A stretch of 37,142 nucleotides of DNA from an uncultured Pseudomonadales bacterium (GTDB lineage: Bacteria; Pseudomonadota; Gammaproteobacteria; Pseudomonadales; Pseudohongiellaceae), in NCBI GenBank assembly GCA_905478195.1, contig CAJQHM010000022.1:1-37142 (forward strand). Reading direction: 5' to 3'. Below the pieces are notes generated by a model. That model had not been told where the DNA came from and searched no databases. It saw only the letters and a program-made list of their open reading frames with translations. How positions within the stretch are numbered: the stretch's first letter is position 1; each line of letters opens with the position of its first letter. Below, in pieces: positions 33,493-37,142 of this stretch. The translations under genes were made by a program, and so were the position numbers.

Positions 33493-34623
33493 ATGACGAC
33501 ATTCCTGAACAGACGGCAACTCCTGCAACTGAGCCTTGCGGGTTTCGGTATGGCAGGATTACATCGATTCAGCTATGGCCAGCAGACAGTCGTTCGCACC
33601 GTAGCTGGAACCGGCGTTCCCGGCTTCGAAGAAACAGCTGCAGCTGGCGCGCTTGCTCCCGCCACCCCTGTGAATAACCCCTATGGCGTCGTAGTTGGGC
33701 CCGATTCGGCCCTGTACTTTTGCGAGGTAGACAGCGGCAGAACACGCCGCCTCGACCTGAATACGCACATGCTGAGAACGGTGGCAGGCAATGGCGAGAA
33801 AGCCTATGGCGGCGATGGCGGGCTGGCCAGCGATGCCTCCTTCTCGGCCCCTCACGAGATCCGTTTCGACGCGCAGGGAAATCTTTACATTGTGAGCCGG
33901 GATTCACACACAGTGCGCCGCGTAGATCGCGCTAGCGGCAGAGTTAGCACGCTAGCAGGAACGGGGGAAGCCGGCTTTTCCGGCGACGGCGGGCTTGCGC
34001 AGTTGGCGCAGCTACGACAGCCTCATAGCATTGCATTCGATGCCAGGGGCGACTTACTCATCTGCGACATAGGCAATAGCCGCCTAAGGCGTGTGGATAT
34101 GGCCAGCGGCATCATCAGTACGCTTTCGGGAACTGGCGAAAGAACCGTGACACCGGATTCCGCGCCGATAACGGGCACACCGCTACTGGGGCCTCGCTCT
34201 ATCGATACGGATGCCGCGGGCAATGCCTATCTTGTTCTGCGGGAAGGCAATGCCGTCTTTCGCTTGGACATAGCAGCGAATCGTCTGCAACGCATAGCTG
34301 GCACCGGGGAGCGGGGATATCAGGGTGATGGCGGCGCAGCAGTCGACGCTACCTTTAACGGCCCCAAGGGCATCGCCTATTCCCAATCCGATCACAGTTT
34401 GTACATAGTCGATACCGAGAACCATGTTATTCGCCGCATGTCACTGACCACAGGCGTTATCGATACGGTATTAGGCAACGGCGAGCGTGGCGATGGCCCC
34501 GATGGCGATCCATTAACTTGCAGCCTGAATAGGCCCCATGGCGTTTTCGCCCACGAGGGTTTGCTTTACGTAACCGATAGCGAGAGCCATCGGGTGCGGG
34601 AAGTGTCCGGATTGTTTAATTAG
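33493..34623 (+). CDS. Tat-exported NHL-repeat beta-propeller protein
   Basis: A 376-residue protein that starts with a twin-arginine signal (NRRQLLQLSLAGFGMAG). Six or so NHL blades follow with regular repeats: TVAGTGVPGFEE, TVAGNGEKAYGGDGG, TLAGTGEAGFSGDGG, TLSGTGER, RIAGTGERGYQGDGG and TVLGNGERGDGPDG, each paired with an I/L-Y-V-x-D-S/T-x-x-H-R blade end. I prefer ATG 33493 because it places the Tat motif near the N-terminus, although the best AAGGAG lies farther up, near a TTG at 33439 that would add 18 residues. Function is unknown. It is divergent from the Tat-exported hydrolase, so they may share a regulatory region (33337-33492). Confidence 0.75.
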   Translation: MTTFLNRRQLLQLSLAGFGMAGLHRFSYGQQTVVRTVAGTGVPGFEETAAAGALAPATPVNNPYGVVVGPDSALYFCEVDSGRTRRLDLNTHMLRTVAGNGEKAYGGDGGLASDASFSAPHEIRFDAQGNLYIVSRDSHTVRRVDRASGRVSTLAGTGEAGFSGDGGLAQLAQLRQPHSIAFDARGDLLICDIGNSRLRRVDMASGIISTLSGTGERTVTPDSAPITGTPLLGPRSIDTDAAGNAYLVLREGNAVFRLDIAANRLQRIAGTGERGYQGDGGAAVDATFNGPKGIAYSQSDHSLYIVDTENHVIRRMSLTTGVIDTVLGNGERGDGPDGDPLTCSLNRPHGVFAHEGLLYVTDSESHRVREVSGLFN

Positions 34624-34857
34624 CGCTAGTTGATGGGAGCCGGCTCTTGGAAATTTTCCCGTGTTGAGCTAATGCCTGGCTGCTTAGGCTCTGAAATAAT
34701 TAGGAAACATGCACTGCAGATAAGATTGGAAATGGGCAATGATGACGGTAGCAATGTAACCGCAACATTTGACTTCACACTCTGCATGAAGCGCATGTTT
34801 GGGTAGCTCGAAAATCAGAATCAGACACATTTAGACGCAAAAACAGACGGATTTCCT

Positions 34858-35121
34858 ATGAATGAAGAAAAGGTAAAGCAGCTCCTGAAAGAGCTCTTAG
34901 TTGAGATCAAGCAGGGCGAGACGCACGATGAAGAATTACTGGCTTCAGCGCAGCAATTGGAATCAGACATCGATGCCTTGTTGAATCCCGAAGTGGATAC
35001 TTCAGACAATACGGTTATGGATGATGTAGTAGCACTGGAAGCGAGATTCGCAGCCAACTATCCTGTCGCCGAAAAGAATGTGCGCGAATTGGTGAATAGC
35101 CTGAGCCGCATCGGTATTTAG
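34858..35121 (+). CDS. DUF4404 family protein
   Basis: A small acidic, helical cytoplasmic protein of 87 residues. The pattern (KQLLKELLVEIKQ, then LESDIDALL, then ALEARFAANYPVAEKNVREL and SLSRIGI at the end) matches DUF4404, which occurs in many gammaproteobacteria without a known role. The usual length is about 85-90 residues, so the gene is complete. The ribosome binding site is weak. It stands alone: the upstream region 34624-34857 holds no gene or clear structure that I can see. Confidence 0.8.
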   Translation: MNEEKVKQLLKELLVEIKQGETHDEELLASAQQLESDIDALLNPEVDTSDNTVMDDVVALEARFAANYPVAEKNVRELVNSLSRIGI

Positions 35122-35255
35122 AATCCTTGTTACTTATATTGAGTTACTTGAATTAAGTCACTTTATTAGAATCCCTTGTCAAAACGTTGCTACCAAGCAA
35201 ACGCAATTTATAGAAATCACCCCGACAAAATCCTTCAAGTTAGCTGTTGGGTAGT

Positions 35256-35326
35256 TGATTGCGAACAATCAGGGCCGCAAGGCCCGTGAGCAAATAGCTG
35301 CCCAGCAGCTAAGGGCAGGTCTGCCT
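35256..35326. other. Run of four short hairpins
   Basis: In 71 bases there are four consecutive stem-loops: TGATTG/CAATCA with a CGAA loop (35256-35271), GGGCC/GGCCC with a GCAA loop (35272-35285), TAGCTG/CAGCTA with a 5-base loop (35295-35311), and a weaker GGCA/TGCC around GGTC (35314-35325). They lie in the 239-bp gap between the DUF4404 gene and the convergent 35768 gene. GCAA is a GNRA tetraloop, suggesting the plus strand may be transcribed. A small RNA or a palindromic repeat are both possible. Confidence 0.4.
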
Positions 35327-35360
35327 AAGCTACACCCCCGCACAGGGCAAGAGACGGCTA

Positions 35361-35768
35361 CTAATTAACCGGGTGCAGCTCCAGGGGAATAGATCCGTCT
35401 CGACTACCCAGCACGATGGCGAAGAAACTGTCGCCCCAGGTGTACTTCTCCTGCATCATCGCATTGATTTTTTCCGACTTCTCGGGACGCTGCTGAACCG
35501 TGTAGTTATTCGTAGTATCGCCTCTGCGGACTTGAACCTCCCCGTTCTGCAAAATTCGACTAAACCAACCGGAGCCATCGGCTCCTACTCGAAGATACTG
35601 AAAGCCTTCATCGTCCATCACCCACAGTCTAGTGGTCTGCGGTTCGTCAGCTTCGTCAATGGTAGTAAGTTCAACCACCTCGACCCGCTCTGAGGCCAGT
35701 GTCTGCACTACGAGGAAGGCAATCGCCAATCCCATCGGAACACCAATAGCCCAAAGTAGATATTTCAT
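35361..35768 (-). CDS. Membrane-anchored small beta-barrel protein, unknown
   Basis: A 135-residue protein with an N-terminal membrane helix (LLWAIGVPMGLAIAFLVVQT) and a domain of strands: TTRLWVMDDEGFQYLRVGA, GWFSRILQNGEVQVRRGD, then a C-terminal helix with EKINAMMQEKYTWGDSFF. It resembles split-barrel (flavin- or F420-type) small proteins of the pyridoxamine-oxidase-like fold, though I see no certain cofactor-binding motif. ATG 35768 has a perfect AAGGAGG upstream and is preferred over the longer frame from 35810. It is divergent from a MarR regulator across a long inverted repeat and so is the probable regulated gene. Confidence 0.65.
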   Translation of the reverse strand: MKYLLWAIGVPMGLAIAFLVVQTLASERVEVVELTTIDEADEPQTTRLWVMDDEGFQYLRVGADGSGWFSRILQNGEVQVRRGDTTNNYTVQQRPEKSEKINAMMQEKYTWGDSFFAIVLGSRDGSIPLELHPVN

Positions 35769-35820
35769 ATTTTCCTCCTTGTACGAGGTCATCACAACCT
35801 GCATTTTCAAATTACTTTAG

Positions 35821-35869
35821 CATTAAAGTATTTAACATTAAACTATTTAGTATTAAATAGTTTAATGTT
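35821..35869. promoter_or_regulatory. MarR-type operator cluster between divergent genes
   Basis: A perfect inverted repeat of 16 bp (AACATTAAACTATTTA at 35834-35849 and its complement at 35854-35869) surrounds GTAT. A third copy of the 14-mer CATTAAAsTATTTA stands at 35821-35834. The cluster lies between the MarR gene and the membrane-anchored gene, so it is the likely operator of the MarR protein. Confidence 0.65.
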
Positions 35870-35889
35870 GAAGAGATTAGAGCTACAAT
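35861..35889 (+). promoter_or_regulatory. Candidate promoter of the MarR gene
   Basis: TTTAAT (35861-35866) and TACAAT (35884-35889) are 17 bp apart. The -35 element lies inside the operator repeat, so bound regulator would block transcription of its own gene. Confidence 0.45.
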
Positions 35890-35917
35890 TGCAGCATTAA
35901 CTGAAATAGGACACAAC

Positions 35918-36382
35918 GTGGCAAACGATAAACCAATCTCTGCAGATGCATCTGCCCTGTTCATCTATTTCAATGAAATTGGCATCATCGCACAACTGAG
36001 CAGCGCGCAGTTCCAACGAAACCTGCCAGATGGCCTGAGCCATTCTCAGTTTAGCGTGCTGAACTGGTTCCGCCGAGTAGACTCTCAGGCGAGTCCTGGT
36101 CGATTAGCTACCGCCTTTCAAGTAACAGCCGGAGCCATGACCAACACCCTGAAGAAGCTTGAAGCAAAGGGCCTGGTAAAGATAGAACCCGATGAACTAA
36201 GTGGCCGCAAGAAGAAGGTTACTATTACCCTAAAGGGAGAAGAGCTGCACAAACAGGCTATTACTGCATCTGCGCCGATGTTTCAGGAGTTTGCCAAAAG
36301 ATTTCCAATGGAAGGCGTCGCGAAGCAGATCACGGAATTGAGAAAGGTAAGAGAATATCTAGACGAACGCCGTTACCGCTAG
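35918..36382 (+). CDS. MarR family transcriptional regulator
   Basis: A 154-residue winged-helix DNA-binding protein, normally a dimer. The core is LSHSQFSVLNWFRRVDSQASPGRLA, the recognition helix region is AFQVTAGAMTNTLKKLEAKGL, and the wing is VKIEPDELSGRKKKVTITLKGEEL. The start is a GTG at 35918. The long inverted repeat upstream overlaps its predicted promoter, so it probably controls itself and the divergent 35768 gene. The ligand is unknown: no conserved cysteine pair is visible, so a phenolic ligand is as likely as oxidative sensing. A weak ribosome binding site is present. Confidence 0.87.
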   Translation: MANDKPISADASALFIYFNEIGIIAQLSSAQFQRNLPDGLSHSQFSVLNWFRRVDSQASPGRLATAFQVTAGAMTNTLKKLEAKGLVKIEPDELSGRKKKVTITLKGEELHKQAITASAPMFQEFAKRFPMEGVAKQITELRKVREYLDERRYR

Positions 36383-36419
36383 AAGAACCAAAGGCTAGAA
36401 GTGCAGGTAGAACACAGAC

Positions 36420-36461
36420 AAAAAAATGGCCGCCTCAACCCTATAAGGATCACTGGCGGCC
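36420..36461 (-). terminator. Leftward rho-independent terminator
   Basis: On the minus strand GGCCGCC pairs with GGCGGCC, with an inner GATCC/GGGTT stem, followed by ATTTTTTT. It would end transcription going left, but no leftward gene is visible up to the GTG at 36648. It does not look like a good terminator for the MarR gene. The 265-bp gap 36383-36647 otherwise holds only a short TCGGT/ACCGA stem around 36471-36490. Confidence 0.5.
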
Positions 36462-36647
36462 TACAGAGCATCGGTTTTTTGGGAGAGACCGACGCGGGAT
36501 AGCATGGAGAATCACGCCTCAAGAGCAGTTAAGCTGTACGATGCATTAATGCTATCTTTAGTTACGGCAGGTCTCGGCGTTCAGATCACAATTTTTAAAA
36601 ATTTAGCATCATCCCTATTTATCCCCACGAATTATCTGGAGTAGCAC

Positions 36648-37142
36648 GTGAGAAAAATACTGAAATGGACTGGCATCGGCGTAGCCCTGCTTCTGGTCAG
36701 CACCGCCATGCTATTGGGCAGCATGAGGTTTCACGATGGTCCCCTGGAAATACTCTCGGGAGGTCCATTCAAGACCGGCACCCCTGCCCCTGCCCCTGCT
36801 GACTGGAGTTTTCTAAAAGACCGCGCCACCATCGAATTTCAAACGATGGAGCCAGCCCAGTCACGTACCGTTTGGCTCGCTACCTATGAGCAGCGTCTTT
36901 TCGTTGTGAGCGGCTACATGACAACCAATTACGGGGCCATCTGGAAACAATGGCCACATTACCTGGAGGCTGACGATAGAGTCATACTGCGTATCGATGG
37001 CAATCTCTATGAGCAAAGATTGCAGCGCATAATGAGCGGCCCGGCGGTGATACCGGTGCTAAACGAATTCAGCCGCAAGTACGGCGACGGCGAGGCTGCC
37101 AGCGATGATGCTGTAGCAAGCGGCTACACATGGATGTATGAG
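36648..37142 (+). CDS. Membrane-anchored small protein, paralogue of the 31794 gene (partial)
   Basis: This frame begins with GTG 36648, six bases after GGAG, and stays open to the window's right edge (165 codons), so the C-terminus is missing. It has one N-terminal transmembrane helix (WTGIGVALLLVSTAMLLGSM), then GGPFKTGTPAPAPADWSF, a strand-rich domain with RLFVVSGYMTTNY, WKQWPHYLEADDRVILRIDG and a final helix. It shares the GG-F-x2-G, DWSF and LF/LY, K-W, V-x-R pattern with the 31794 protein. The short PAPAPA stretch comes from three copies of a CCTGCC hexamer. Function unknown. The cysteines of the 31794 protein are not conserved. Confidence 0.65.
   Translation, partial: MRKILKWTGIGVALLLVSTAMLLGSMRFHDGPLEILSGGPFKTGTPAPAPADWSFLKDRATIEFQTMEPAQSRTVWLATYEQRLFVVSGYMTTNYGAIWKQWPHYLEADDRVILRIDGNLYEQRLQRIMSGPAVIPVLNEFSRKYGDGEAASDDAVASGYTWMYE

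Noticed and set aside
36780-36800. Three CCTGCC-like hexamers
   Set aside because: They encode a PAPAPA linker. This is short, simple and not evidence of a mobile or regulatory repeat.

Overview
The window reads as about 37 kb of gammaproteobacterial chromosome, probably from an aerobic, marine-type heterotroph. The evidence is a moderate G+C content, clear AGGAG ribosome binding sites, many Sec- or Tat-exported oxidoreductases and hydrolases, two quinoprotein (PQQ-type) dehydrogenases, paired c-di-GMP proteins and a malate synthase G. I cannot fix a genus from sequence alone. I see no tRNA, rRNA, CRISPR array, integrase, insertion sequence or prophage.

Layout: the tail of an unknown gene and an M48 protease lipoprotein (1-1043) are followed by a structured intergenic stretch and a broken DUF3667 gene (1585-2594). 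Leftward genes encode an MscS channel, a diheme cytochrome c and a PQQ dehydrogenase whose metal-site residues fit the lanthanide-dependent type. Divergently, with a shared promoter region carrying an 18-bp palindrome, come madL-madM (malonate uptake) and a malonyl-CoA synthetase-like ligase. Next are a lipocalin-like protein, a radical SAM/auxiliary Fe-S protein and a YnjBCD-type ABC importer. Two receiver-EAL proteins lie tail to tail, one with intact EAL catalytic motifs and one degenerate. An exported HpcH/HpaI-type aldolase is divergent from the most notable gene of the window.

That gene (18616-19749) is a predicted selenoprotein. A thioredoxin/AhpC-like protein is interrupted exactly at the redox-active site by an in-frame TGA (WASW-U-GC), and a bacterial-SECIS-like hairpin follows immediately. 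A conventional gene caller would split it into two ORFs.

The rest holds an NHL beta-propeller, an uncharacterised exported protein, a cytochrome-fused quinoprotein of the polyvinyl-alcohol-dehydrogenase type, malate synthase G, a frameshifted small membrane protein gene, an esterase with an MBL-fold hydrolase, and an exported protein/lipoprotein pair. There is also an unlisted 28-residue membrane protein, a Tat-exported dienelactone hydrolase, a Tat-exported NHL protein and a DUF4404 protein. At the right end a MarR regulator is divergent from a small membrane-anchored protein over a long inverted repeat. Three small anchored proteins (31794, 35768 and 36648) look distantly related.

Together the genes suggest periplasmic oxidation of alcohols feeding a cytochrome chain, uptake and CoA-activation of malonate, glyoxylate assimilation through malate synthase G, periplasmic redox repair with selenocysteine, and several extracytoplasmic hydrolases. 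These functional links are inference from gene order and family.
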